DNA of 64,000 nucleotides, taken from positions 1 to 64,000 of the forward strand of contig JAIXKT010000057.1 in assembly GCA_026932145.1 (NCBI GenBank). The letters are read 5' to 3'. The DNA comes from Bacteroidia bacterium (GTDB taxonomy: Bacteria; Bacteroidota; Bacteroidia; J057; JAIXKT01). Positions 32,793 through 41,454 of this stretch are shown one piece after another; the stretch's first letter is position 1, and every line of letters starts with the position of its first letter. The notes below the pieces were generated by a model that saw only the letters and a list, made by a program, of their open reading frames with translations, did not search any database and was not told where the DNA came from. The position numbers and the translations under genes were made by a program.

Positions 32793-33716
32793 CTAAAACT
32801 TCTCTACCAAAATTTGTAATCCTTTCACAAAATTGGTTTCCGGCTGATACATCAATTCAGTTTGTGCACGAACGATAGATGCCAGTGAGTTCTTTATATC
32901 TCCAATACGTGGTGGTTCAAACTTTGGCTCAATATTTTTTCCTAAAATGGTATTTAGATGCTGAATGAGATCTAACAAAGAATGGGTGGAATTACAAGCA
33001 ATATTAAAAACTTTACCGGAAACATTAGGAGAATCGCAGGCTAAAAGATTTGCATTAACTACATTTTTTACAAAAGTAAAATCTCTACTTTGGGTTCCGT
33101 CTCCGTGGACAGTAGGCTTTTGAGCCTTTAACATAGCACTTAGAAATTTCGGAATCACCGCTGCATATTGAGAATTAGGGTCTTGTCTGGGGCCAAAAAC
33201 ATTAAAGTATCGTAAGGCAACGGTTTCTAAGCCATAAACTTTATGAAACACTTGGCAGTAGTGCTCCCCTGATAACTTGCTTACAGCATAAGGAGATTTC
33301 GGGCTGGGTGTCATGGTTTCAATCTTAGGAGATTCAGGGTTATCTCCATAAACGGAGGATGAAGAAGCATAAATAAACCGTTTAACACGAGCTTCTTTGG
33401 CAGCATATAGCATCGTTAGGGTTCCGTTTGCATTTATGTCATTGCTAGTAATCGGGTCATTAATAGAGCGTGGCACAGAACCCAATGCGGCTTGATGTAA
33501 CACAAAGTCTATTCCCTTAACTGCCTGCAATGCAACATGATAATAGCGGATATCTCCCTCTATTAACTCTATATCGTTTATAAACTGATCTAAGTTTCGG
33601 CGATACCCAGTTGAGAAATTATCCAACACACGAACAAATTCTCCGCGTTTTAATAGATCTTCAACAATGTGTGAACCAATAAAACCAGCACCTCCGGTTA
33701 TTAAATAACGAGCCAT
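32793..33716 (-). CDS. NAD-dependent sugar-nucleotide epimerase (UDP-GlcNAc 4-epimerase-like)
   Basis: An extended-SDR epimerase of 307 residues. It has the NAD motif GGAGFIGS (8-15), the QAALGSVPRSINDP segment, SSSSVYGD, and the catalytic YAVSK. Wording around ALGSVPRSI and RYFNVFGPRQDP is closer to WbpP/TviC UDP-N-acetylhexosamine 4-epimerases than to GalE or dTDP-glucose dehydratases, although the chain is shorter than WbpP (about 340). It may supply UDP-GalNAc-type sugars for the surface polysaccharide whose export genes lie just upstream. The starting gap to purD is 10 nt. Confidence 0.8.
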   Translation of the reverse strand: MARYLITGGAGFIGSHIVEDLLKRGEFVRVLDNFSTGYRRNLDQFINDIELIEGDIRYYHVALQAVKGIDFVLHQAALGSVPRSINDPITSNDINANGTLTMLYAAKEARVKRFIYASSSSVYGDNPESPKIETMTPSPKSPYAVSKLSGEHYCQVFHKVYGLETVALRYFNVFGPRQDPNSQYAAVIPKFLSAMLKAQKPTVHGDGTQSRDFTFVKNVVNANLLACDSPNVSGKVFNIACNSTHSLLDLIQHLNTILGKNIEPKFEPPRIGDIKNSLASIVRAQTELMYQPETNFVKGLQILVEKF

Positions 33717-33941
33717 ATTATTGTAAATTCAATAAAAATAATTTTTTAACTAATAAAATAACCTCTAAATATAGGTGATTAAAAAAATGATAACCCATAG
33801 AACACTCAAAAACGCGCTGCCTAAACATCTTTACTTTACTATTTATCATGATATTTTAGAGAGCAATTTACAAATAAAATTTAACTGTGTTAGGTAAATA
33901 ATGGAGTTTTTTCTGCTAATTATAAAGTCATTTTAAGTATG

Positions 33942-36440
33942 TTAGATTTTCTTTCGGAAAAAATATTTGATTTTTCTGCGAATTTTTTGAAACCAAGGCT
34001 CATCCTCTTCATAATATCCATATCCATACCCATAGCCGTAGTAGCCGTATCCATACCCATGGTCTTTGCTTACGTCATTGAGCAAAATGCACAGATTACT
34101 AATTTTTTTACTCTGGTGCAGTTCATCTACATAGTCTATAAAATCTACCTTAGTGATATTTTGTCTGGTAACAAAAATATTTATATCTGAAAGTTTTGAT
34201 AATATAAGGGCATCAGTTACCAATCCTATTGGGGGAGTATCTAAGACAACAAAGGAGAAATTTGCTTTTAAATACTCTATAAGTTCAGGCATCTTGTTGT
34301 CTAACAGTAATTCAGATGGATTGTTAGTATCTGAGCCAGAGGGGATTACGTACAGATAATCTGCTTGTGTTTGGTAGATTACATCCTGAATTTCTTTATT
34401 TCCTTTCAAATAGTCTGTTATTCCGGGTAAGCCTCTGACTCCGGTATATTGTCCAAGTCGCTCTTTTGAGTCAGGTGAAGTTACGGGCATTGCATTTAAG
34501 TATTCATGGATTTTGGGTTTTCGTAGGTCTAAGCCTAAGATAATGGTCTTTTTTCCTGCCATAGAAAGTGCAACGGCTAAGTTTGTAGCAGTAAAGGTTT
34601 TGCCTTCGTTTGCAATTGAAGAGGTAAGTAAAATAACTGAACCTTGTTGATCTTGTCCTGTTCTTTTGTAATAGTTTATATTTGAGCGCAAGATTCGGAA
34701 GGCTTCTGATACGCCGCTACGTGGTTTTTCAAAAGTGATTAGCTTATGACGTTTGTTGCTATCATAGTTATGCGGAATACTCCCCAAGAAAGGAACATCT
34801 GTTTTTTGGGAAATCTCAACTTTATCCAGAATCGTATTTTGGGAAAAGTGTTTTGCTAAAATAACGCCTAATGGGATAAAAAGCCCAAGAAAAATAGCTG
34901 CTGCATAAACCAAAACGGGTTTTGGAAAAACGGGATCGTCAGGGTCCAGCATAGCCGGCTCAACAATCTGAACATCAGGCGTATTAGAAGAACGACTGAT
35001 TGCTGCCTCCGTCCGTTTTTCCATCAAAAACACATACAAATTCTCACTCAGTTTATAATTCCGCTGGATATTTACTAACTCCCGCTCTGACTTGGGGAGT
35101 TGCTTAACAGACTGCTCCACTTGCTTTATCCGATTATTCAAATCATTCATAGCTAAGCTATTAGCAGTAAGTAAGTTATTTACATTTTCTAAAATTTTAT
35201 TGCGTAATGTCTTTATTCTATCTTCCAAAAGTTTTACTTGCGGGCTTTGTATCATTCCTTGATCTAAGTAAACTTTCTTTTCTAATTGAAGGCTGATTAA
35301 ATCCATCACTAACTTATTCAGAATAGGATCTTGATTTTCTCCCAATGAAAATGGGAATATACCGTTGTTGAAATCTTCGTTATTAATGTTATTTTTAAGG
35401 TATTCGTAATATTTCTGGGCGATTATATATTTTGCACGCTCTTCTTCTAACTTGCTGAGTTCTTCCAAGAGCATTTTGGCTTCTATACTAAGGTCGGCAA
35501 TTTGATAGGATGATTTAAACTGCTCTAATTGGGCTTCTACGCTGCCTAAAGTATCACTAGTTTGTTTGAGCTCTTTATCAATAAACTCAATTGTCTTAAT
35601 TGACACTTCATTTTTTAGGTCTAAATTTTGAGAGGCATAATTTCGGACTAATGTCTGCAAAAAATAGACGGCCTTTCTCGGTACATTTTGTTGTATTGAA
35701 ACATCTATGATGGTAGAGCCAACAGGTTCTGGATTTACTACTAACCGGCGTTTATAGTCTGCAGCTAACCGCTTCAAATTATGTATTCTGAATGAATAAT
35801 TTGTAATAACTATGTCTTTAACGATTTTTTCGGGCTTTACCAATCGTAGTGCAAATTCAAAATTACCGACCTTAACAATTTGATTAAACTGTACTTTTTG
35901 GTTTATCGAAAACGGCCCATAAAATATCGTTCCTTCACTTTCAGCAGTAAGTTGGTAGGTTTTGCTATCAATCAAAGTTACTTTAAAATCAACCCCATAA
36001 GGTAATGAGGAATCACAAGCAAATACCTTTGCTGTATCTACAACAATGGCAAAGGGGTTGTCTTCATATAATTCAATGTTATTGAATAATCCCTTAGAGT
36101 AGAATGATACCCAGAATCCTAACTGCCTTAATGATAGGAATATCAGTGGCTGTGAAGTTATGATTGTAGATTCGTTGAATACTTTTTCCTTTGTTTGAAA
36201 AGTGATTTCGCCGAATAAAATTTCGGAAGGGTCTTGGAAGCCGCCACTATCTTTGATTAATAGGGTTGTTTTTGCTTGAAAAACGGGAATGCTGTACCGT
36301 AAGAAAAGCCACGCTAAGAAAATAAAAAATATTAGGGAAAAGAGTATCCAGTATTTATTGGTTTTTATACGGCGATAAAACTTTTTAAATGCCTGAGTAT
36401 CTCGGCTTTCTTGATTGGGTTGCGAAATAAAATCTGCCAT
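33942..36440 (-). CDS. Wzc-type polysaccharide co-polymerase and tyrosine kinase
   Basis: An inner-membrane chain-length regulator with a cytoplasmic BY-kinase domain, 832 residues. Helices near 31-50 and 515-535 flank a large periplasmic coiled-coil domain with the Wzz fold. The kinase has Walker A in SSIANEGKTFTATNL, the A' motif GLDLRKPKIH and Walker B FVVLDTPPIG. The C terminus carries a tyrosine cluster, GYGYGYYGYGYGYGYY, at about 795-810, then acidic EEDEP and a basic end; this is the expected autophosphorylation tail. The gene lies 17 nt after the export protein gene. No cognate phosphatase is seen. Confidence 0.93.
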   Translation of the reverse strand: MADFISQPNQESRDTQAFKKFYRRIKTNKYWILFSLIFFIFLAWLFLRYSIPVFQAKTTLLIKDSGGFQDPSEILFGEITFQTKEKVFNESTIITSQPLIFLSLRQLGFWVSFYSKGLFNNIELYEDNPFAIVVDTAKVFACDSSLPYGVDFKVTLIDSKTYQLTAESEGTIFYGPFSINQKVQFNQIVKVGNFEFALRLVKPEKIVKDIVITNYSFRIHNLKRLAADYKRRLVVNPEPVGSTIIDVSIQQNVPRKAVYFLQTLVRNYASQNLDLKNEVSIKTIEFIDKELKQTSDTLGSVEAQLEQFKSSYQIADLSIEAKMLLEELSKLEEERAKYIIAQKYYEYLKNNINNEDFNNGIFPFSLGENQDPILNKLVMDLISLQLEKKVYLDQGMIQSPQVKLLEDRIKTLRNKILENVNNLLTANSLAMNDLNNRIKQVEQSVKQLPKSERELVNIQRNYKLSENLYVFLMEKRTEAAISRSSNTPDVQIVEPAMLDPDDPVFPKPVLVYAAAIFLGLFIPLGVILAKHFSQNTILDKVEISQKTDVPFLGSIPHNYDSNKRHKLITFEKPRSGVSEAFRILRSNINYYKRTGQDQQGSVILLTSSIANEGKTFTATNLAVALSMAGKKTIILGLDLRKPKIHEYLNAMPVTSPDSKERLGQYTGVRGLPGITDYLKGNKEIQDVIYQTQADYLYVIPSGSDTNNPSELLLDNKMPELIEYLKANFSFVVLDTPPIGLVTDALILSKLSDINIFVTRQNITKVDFIDYVDELHQSKKISNLCILLNDVSKDHGYGYGYYGYGYGYGYYEEDEPWFQKIRRKIKYFFRKKI

Positions 36441-36457
36441 GAATGTTTAACTAAAGG

Positions 36458-37288
36458 CTACTTGCGCGTAAGCACATTCAAGATGATTGCTAAAGTTGAT
36501 AAAAGTGGTAAAACCCACATCGCGTTATTCATAACGAATTTTTTGGCTTTCATAGGTTTTATGTAGATAATATCGTTTGGGCGAAGATAATAATCTTCTG
36601 TTGTCAAAGTTCTTTGATTCGTCATATCCATGTATAAGACTTTGGCTTCTCCGGGGTTGCCGTGTGTACGCACAACTTTTATGACTTCTCGGTTTGCCCA
36701 TGGTGAAAAGTCTCCTGCTAAGGCTATTGCGTCATAAATCGTTGGTGTAGTAAGATATACCGGATACAAGCCAGGATGCAGTACCTCTCCCATAACGGTT
36801 ACGTTAAAATTCATCAAAAAAATACGAACGTTTGGGTCTGAAAAATACCTACGGGCAATAATCTTTAGCTCTTGCTGCATCTCTGAAATCGTTTTCCCCA
36901 AAACATATTGGTAGCCAATTGTCGGTAAATCTACCCGCCCGCTGTCATCAACCATATAACCTTTTAGGTATGGATGCTGGTTCGTACCAAGCCCAATAGT
37001 TGCCTCCTGCTCTGTGTTAAAGGGTATTATCGCAGAAGTAGCAATAGAACCCATCTGAATCGAAAGAACATCTCCTTTTTGTATTCGATAACTATAACTT
37101 GACCGTTCTACTGCAGAATTTTGAGAGTAGTCCTGCGATTTGGGAATAGATTTATTTTGAAAAAGCACTATTTTTTTGTTTGAAACGCATCCAGAAAGAT
37201 TAGCTAATACGCTAATAATCAAAATGTAGCCAAAAAAAAATACTTTTGCAGATGTCTTTGAGATGGTTATAGAATTACCGACTTGCAT
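36458..37288 (-). CDS. Outer-membrane polysaccharide export lipoprotein (Wza-like)
   Basis: A 276-residue OPX protein that forms the outer-membrane exit for capsule or exopolysaccharide. A lipoprotein signal is seen with the box LSGC and Cys34. The polysaccharide-export domain follows (SYSYRIQKGDVLSIQMGSIA), then a SLBB domain (VTVMGEVLHPGLYPV ... IYDAIALAGDFSPWA), and a membrane helix close to the C terminus (NAMWVLPLLSTLAIILNVL) with a short basic tail. The start at 37288 lies only 7 nt after a -7 promoter element. The Wzc gene follows in the same transcript. Confidence 0.93.
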   Translation of the reverse strand: MQVGNSITISKTSAKVFFFGYILIISVLANLSGCVSNKKIVLFQNKSIPKSQDYSQNSAVERSSYSYRIQKGDVLSIQMGSIATSAIIPFNTEQEATIGLGTNQHPYLKGYMVDDSGRVDLPTIGYQYVLGKTISEMQQELKIIARRYFSDPNVRIFLMNFNVTVMGEVLHPGLYPVYLTTPTIYDAIALAGDFSPWANREVIKVVRTHGNPGEAKVLYMDMTNQRTLTTEDYYLRPNDIIYIKPMKAKKFVMNNAMWVLPLLSTLAIILNVLTRK

Positions 37289-37295
37289 TCGGCTT

Positions 37296-37303
37296 CAAAT
37301 ATA
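37296..37303 (-). promoter_or_regulatory. -7 promoter element of the capsule-export operon
   Basis: TATATTTG on the minus strand matches TAnnTTTG and ends 7 nt before the ATG, so the transcript may begin at the start codon. No -33 TTG is found at the normal distance. Confidence 0.45.
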
Positions 37304-37407
37304 GGAACTTTGTAGAGATAAATAGATAGCAAAAGATGTTTTTTATTGCTGCCCAAGAACCTACGTATCAAAAACCATCAGATACCGGTGTGTGTATTGA
37401 ATTTAGT

Positions 37408-37415
37408 TACTTTTG
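37408..37415 (+). promoter_or_regulatory. -7 promoter element of the mlaEF-cdaA operon
   Basis: TACTTTTG, identical to the corA element, ending 6 nt before the ATG at 37422. It implies a leaderless or nearly leaderless message for the first gene of the operon. Confidence 0.5.
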
Positions 37416-37421
37416 CACGGT

Positions 37422-38162
37422 ATGATGAAAGCAGTTTATCATTTCGGGCGCTACTTAATGCTTCTCCGAATGTTCTTTGAGTCTCCTGAAAAATTTAAAA
37501 TCTATTGGAGACTTACAATGCAGGAAATAGTAGCTATGGGTATCGGGAGTGTGTCTATCGTTTTCATTATTTCTGTTTTTATCGGTGCTGTTACAACGGT
37601 TCAAACTGCTTATCAATTGGTGAGTAACTTAGTTCCTAAGTCCACTATTGGAGCGATAGTTTCGACCTCTGCTATTTTAGAATTAGCTCCTACAATACTT
37701 TCTTTAGTGCTTGCCGGAAAAATCGGTTCACATATTGCTGGTGAGCTTGGGACAATGCGTGTAACAGAGCAAATTGATGCACTGGAAGTTATGGGAATAA
37801 ACTCCGCATCATATTTGATTTTACCAAAGATTATCGGTGCCATGATTGCTTTCCCGTGCTTAGTGATTTTTTCTTGTTTTTTAACACACATTGGCGGTAT
37901 AATAGCCGGAGATATGACCGGCGAAGTTACCGCAGCACAATTTGGGCTTGGAGCAAGAGAGTTTTTTGAGCCGTTTCAGGTTACTTTTATGCTTATTAAA
38001 GCTGTAACCTTTGGATTTGTAATTAGCTCTATTTCAGCCTATCAAGGATTTTATGTTAAGGGAGGAGCCTTAGAAGTAGGCCGTTCAAGTACCTTAGCCG
38101 TAGTTTATAGTTGTATCTTTGTGGTCTTTTGTGATTATATTTTAGCCCAATTGCTGTTATGA
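37422..38162 (+). CDS. MlaE-like ABC transporter permease
   Basis: The permease of an MCE-type lipid transporter that moves phospholipids between the membranes. The 246-residue chain has five or six helices and the conserved block GAVTTVQTAYQLV and LVLAGKIGSHIAGELGTMRVTEQIDALEVMG, which I give here in part only: GSHIAGELGTMRVTEQ is the coupling segment that docks on the ATPase. The ATG at 37422 (or the next codon) is the first; a frame from 37413 uses TTG inside the promoter. It overlaps the ATPase gene by 4 nt. No MlaD/MCE gene follows. Confidence 0.92.
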   Translation: MMKAVYHFGRYLMLLRMFFESPEKFKIYWRLTMQEIVAMGIGSVSIVFIISVFIGAVTTVQTAYQLVSNLVPKSTIGAIVSTSAILELAPTILSLVLAGKIGSHIAGELGTMRVTEQIDALEVMGINSASYLILPKIIGAMIAFPCLVIFSCFLTHIGGIIAGDMTGEVTAAQFGLGAREFFEPFQVTFMLIKAVTFGFVISSISAYQGFYVKGGALEVGRSSTLAVVYSCIFVVFCDYILAQLLL

Positions 38163-38899
38163 TTGTTATCCGCAATATCTGGAAGTCGTTTGGAACCAAT
38201 GATGTGTTAAAAGGTATTGATTTTGAATTTGAAAAAGGAAAAGTTAATATGGTAATTGGGGCATCAGGAAGCGGAAAAAGTGTCTTAGTTAAAAATGTAG
38301 TTGGCTTAATGACACCCAATCAAGGGCAGGTTTTTTTTGAAGACCGTGATTTTTATGCCTTACCGATACAAGAACGTAGGGAAATCAGAAAAGACATCGG
38401 AATGCTATTTCAATTTTCCGCCTTATTTGATTCTATGACCGTAGCCCAAAACGTAGCTTTTCCTTTAAAGACCTTTACCAATAAAAGTCAGCACGAAATT
38501 GACCAACGGGTTCAATTTTGTTTGTCCCGTGTAAATCTACACAATGTAGATCATTTATATCCGGCAGAAATTTCAGGCGGAATGAAAAAACGGGTCGGTA
38601 TTGCCAGAGCGATAGCCAATAACCCCTGCTACTTATTTTGTGATGAACCCAACTCCGGCTTAGACCCACAAACTGCCTCATTGATAGATAAACTTATCCA
38701 AGAACTTACTTATGAGTATAAAACAACAACAGTTGTAATCTCTCATGACATGAACTCGGTTGTAAATATTGGGGATAAAATTATGTTTATCCACCAAGGG
38801 AAAAAAGCGTGGGAAGGCAGCCGATTTGATATTCGAAAAACAGATAACCCAATTGTAAACGCCTTTGTATTTGTATCTGACTGGATACGCCATGATTAG
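38159..38899 (+). CDS. MlaF-like ABC transporter ATPase
   Basis: The nucleotide-binding subunit of the same transporter, 246 residues. It has Walker A GASGSGKS (34-41), the Q loop (MLFQFSALFDSMTV), the signature ISGGMKKRVGIARA with Met-Lys in place of the usual Gln, as in other MlaF proteins, Walker B YLFCDEPNSGLDP and the switch His in VISHDMN. It overlaps the permease gene by 4 nt, so the two are made in equal amounts. Confidence 0.94.
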   Translation: MIVIRNIWKSFGTNDVLKGIDFEFEKGKVNMVIGASGSGKSVLVKNVVGLMTPNQGQVFFEDRDFYALPIQERREIRKDIGMLFQFSALFDSMTVAQNVAFPLKTFTNKSQHEIDQRVQFCLSRVNLHNVDHLYPAEISGGMKKRVGIARAIANNPCYLFCDEPNSGLDPQTASLIDKLIQELTYEYKTTTVVISHDMNSVVNIGDKIMFIHQGKKAWEGSRFDIRKTDNPIVNAFVFVSDWIRHD

Positions 38900-38908
38900 C
38901 AATAACTT

Positions 38909-39700
38909 ATGGAGATAATCCGAATCGGTATTTTGTCCATTACATGGAAAGATCTATTAGACATCGGAATAGTTTCGTTTTTAATCTATGAAGCCTTAGC
39001 TATCTTTAAAGGTACTGCTTTTGTTCGGCTGCTGAGTATCATCTTGGGTGTCTTTATTTTATATGAACTTGTTGTTTTTTTTGATTTAACTTTACTTAAA
39101 GCACTACTTGGTCAGGTACTAAACGTAGGGTTATTAGGTACGTTGGTTATTTTTTCTCCGGAAATACGCCGTTTTTTGATTTTACTTACTAAAAATAGAT
39201 TTTTAGATTTATTACAACGCTCATTCCGTTGGAGCAGCCAAGATGCTATTCCGCATAAAGAGGTTTTGTTAGCCGTAGAAGATTTAGCCCGAAACCGTGT
39301 AGGAGCAATTATTGCATTACAGGGAAGCTCTCCATTATCCCAAATTATAGACACCGGAGATATGCTAAATGCTGCTGTGTCGCACCGGCTTATCTTGTCT
39401 ATATTCCAGAAAAACAGCCCGTTGCATGACGGAGCATTAATCATTCATCGAAATAAAATGATAGCTGCTCGATGTCTTTTACCGATGAGTGAAAATATGA
39501 ATTTACCGGCTCAATACGGTACGAGGCATCGAGCTTCGTTGGGCTTGAGTGAGCAATCAGACTCCTTGGTGATAATAGTTTCAGAAGAAACCGGAAATAT
39601 ATCGGTAGCGTGGGCTGGAAAAATCTATTATAACTTAATACTTTCCAATCTGAAAAACATGATTCATACATTCCAAAAGGAAAAAACACCCATATCGTGA
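38909..39700 (+). CDS. cdaA: Membrane diadenylate cyclase (CdaA type)
   Basis: This enzyme makes the second messenger c-di-AMP from two ATP. The 263 residues comprise three N-terminal helices (about 13-90) and a DAC domain with both diagnostic motifs: DGA at 174-176 in LHDGALIIH and RHR at 206-208 in GTRHRASLGLSE. In Firmicutes cdaA lies with cdaR and glmM; neither is here. The gene starts 9 nt after the MlaF-like gene and overlaps the LolC/E-like gene by 4 nt, so its expression is tied to lipid-transport genes. Confidence 0.95.
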   Translation: MEIIRIGILSITWKDLLDIGIVSFLIYEALAIFKGTAFVRLLSIILGVFILYELVVFFDLTLLKALLGQVLNVGLLGTLVIFSPEIRRFLILLTKNRFLDLLQRSFRWSSQDAIPHKEVLLAVEDLARNRVGAIIALQGSSPLSQIIDTGDMLNAAVSHRLILSIFQKNSPLHDGALIIHRNKMIAARCLLPMSENMNLPAQYGTRHRASLGLSEQSDSLVIIVSEETGNISVAWAGKIYYNLILSNLKNMIHTFQKEKTPIS

Positions 39701-40938
39701 GAATAATAATCTTATTTTGGCTATCCCGAAAGTTTATTTTATCTCCCAGACTACCTACGGCAGTCAATCTAATAACGATAATATCCATCATCGGAATTTG
39801 TTTATGTACTGCTGCTATGGTAATGGTTCTTTCTGTATTTAATGGATTTGAAACCCTCATGCAAGAGCTATTTGCCAAAATAGATGCAGATATTCAGCTA
39901 ACGCCGCGTAATGGGAAATATTTGGAATATCCTATTTTTCAAAAAGATTTACAGCAAGATTTTATCCAGTACCACACTCCTATTTTTGAAAATAGAGCGT
40001 TAGTTCAATACCAAGACAAACAAGTTATGGTAGTTTTGCGGGGTGTAAGCAACCAATATCAACTTGTAAGCCGCTATCAAGAAGCGATTTATGACGGAAA
40101 AAAGCAGTTAGATTCTGCCGGAGAATTTCCTACTGTATTGCTGGGGGCAGGGGTTGCATACCAGTTAGCAGCAAACCTTGAAGACAAACTCCACCCGCTA
40201 AAACTATTCACAATTTCAGAAAATGCAGACCTCCTGACAAATCCTGAAGCTGCTCTACAGCAAATCAATGCCTTTCCTGCTGGATATTTTTCTATCCAAA
40301 AAGAATATGACGACCAATTAGTATTAGCACCGCTTTCTGTCGTTCATTCTCTCTTTCAAGTAGATACATCACTTACTACAACTATCGAAATTCGGTTAAA
40401 ACCCGGAACAAATCCCTTAAAAGCGAAACTCAAATTACAACAAATTGTTGGAAATAAAGCAATAGCAAGAACCTCAATAGAGCAGCACGAAACTATTTAC
40501 CTCGTTATGCGCAATGAAAAACAAATAGCTTTTCTGGTAATATTACTGATGCTAATTATTGCTGCATTTAACTTAGTGAGTAGCCTAACGATGACTATAA
40601 TCTCTAAAAAACGGGAAATAGCTGTTTTACAAACAGTTGGTGCAAATCAAATAGCTATTCAAAAGCTATTTCTGTGTTTAGGGCTTTTAATTTCCGGAAT
40701 AGGAAGCCTAACCGGAATTGGGCTTGGCAGCACTTTGGTTGTTCTACAAGACAAATACAAACTGCTAAAGCTAAATGGCGGAGAAACTTTCTTATTAGAT
40801 GCCTTCCCGGCAACTTTACAAAGTTTAGATTTGGTACAGATTATGGGAACAGTAATCGTTATTACTTTAATAGCAAGCTATTGGCCGGCTAAGCAAGCCG
40901 CTAAAAGGCTTATTATTGAAAACCTGCAATACCGTTAA
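39697..40938 (+). CDS. FtsX-like permease, LolC/LolE type
   Basis: An inner-membrane subunit of an ABC system of the lipoprotein-release type, 413 residues. One helix near 20-45 (INLITIISIIGICLCTAAMV), a periplasmic domain of about 220 residues, and three helices at the C terminus (AFLVILLMLIIAAFNLVSSL; LGLLISGIGSLTGIGLG; IMGTVIVITLIAS) form the FtsX/MacB fold. The start codon is GTG, overlapping the cdaA stop (GTGA). No LolD ATPase lies beside it. Its end is 2 nt from the end of the convergent STAS gene. Confidence 0.9.
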   Translation: MRIIILFWLSRKFILSPRLPTAVNLITIISIIGICLCTAAMVMVLSVFNGFETLMQELFAKIDADIQLTPRNGKYLEYPIFQKDLQQDFIQYHTPIFENRALVQYQDKQVMVVLRGVSNQYQLVSRYQEAIYDGKKQLDSAGEFPTVLLGAGVAYQLAANLEDKLHPLKLFTISENADLLTNPEAALQQINAFPAGYFSIQKEYDDQLVLAPLSVVHSLFQVDTSLTTTIEIRLKPGTNPLKAKLKLQQIVGNKAIARTSIEQHETIYLVMRNEKQIAFLVILLMLIIAAFNLVSSLTMTIISKKREIAVLQTVGANQIAIQKLFLCLGLLISGIGSLTGIGLGSTLVVLQDKYKLLKLNGGETFLLDAFPATLQSLDLVQIMGTVIVITLIASYWPAKQAAKRLIIENLQYR

Positions 40939-40940
40939 AC

Positions 40941-41342
40941 TTAACTTCCTTCGCTTTCTCCGTCATTGCTAACTTCTCCGGCAACTTCTTCTTCCAGTGT
41001 AGATAAAAAGATTGCTTCTATTGCTTCCTGAACAGTAGGTAAAATATTGAGTACCTTATCTAATTGAGATATTTTTATCAATTTTTCTACATGCTGGTTG
41101 ATGCAACACAAAATTAAATATCCATTTAACTGCCCACATAAACGATTGGCTATCAGAATAGAACTTAATCCTGAGCTATCAATATGTCGGGTTTTTTCTA
41201 AATCTAATATGATATTCCGCACTCCCTCTGCATTCAGCATCAAAAAATCACTTTTTAGTTCCGGCGCATTTCTGGTGTCTAATTTTTCTTCCAGAACTTT
41301 TAGGATAGTGTAATTTTCTTGTTTATCTAAGGTGATTCGCAT
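40941..41342 (-). CDS. STAS-domain anti-sigma-factor antagonist
   Basis: A 133-residue SpoIIAA/RsbV-like protein. Residues 1-110 are the STAS fold, with the phosphorylatable serine motif DSSGL at 55-59 in TRHIDSSGLSSIL. The C-terminal tail is acidic (EEEVAGEVSNDGESEGS). I take the ATG at 41342, where the domain begins; the frame extends 7 codons further. No RsbW-like kinase is adjacent, so it may pair with the kinase at 60.1-60.5 kb or with another outside the window. Confidence 0.86.
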   Translation of the reverse strand: MRITLDKQENYTILKVLEEKLDTRNAPELKSDFLMLNAEGVRNIILDLEKTRHIDSSGLSSILIANRLCGQLNGYLILCCINQHVEKLIKISQLDKVLNILPTVQEAIEAIFLSTLEEEVAGEVSNDGESEGS

Positions 41343-41397
41343 AGCAAAGTTATGAATCGGCAAAGTTGAGAAATACTTCGCTTCAAAAACCTTTTTT

Positions 41398-41439
41398 ATA
41401 CCAAAAAAAGCTGCCTTTTTAGGCAGCTTTTTTTGGTAT
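41398..41439 (-). terminator. Strong rho-independent-type terminator
   Basis: A perfect 19-bp inverted repeat (41398-41416 and 41421-41439) with a 4-nt loop; the core is AAAAGCTGCCT. On the minus strand the GC-rich part is followed by a run of T. It lies 15 nt after the stop of the GEVED-repeat protein gene. Confidence 0.85.
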
Positions 41440-41454
41440 AAGGAATAAGTTAAA

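Noticed and set aside
33939-34190. Open frame on the plus strand opposite the Wzc tail (83 codons).
   Set aside because: It is a shadow of the repetitive Gly-Tyr codons and nearby kinase codons, with no recognisable product.
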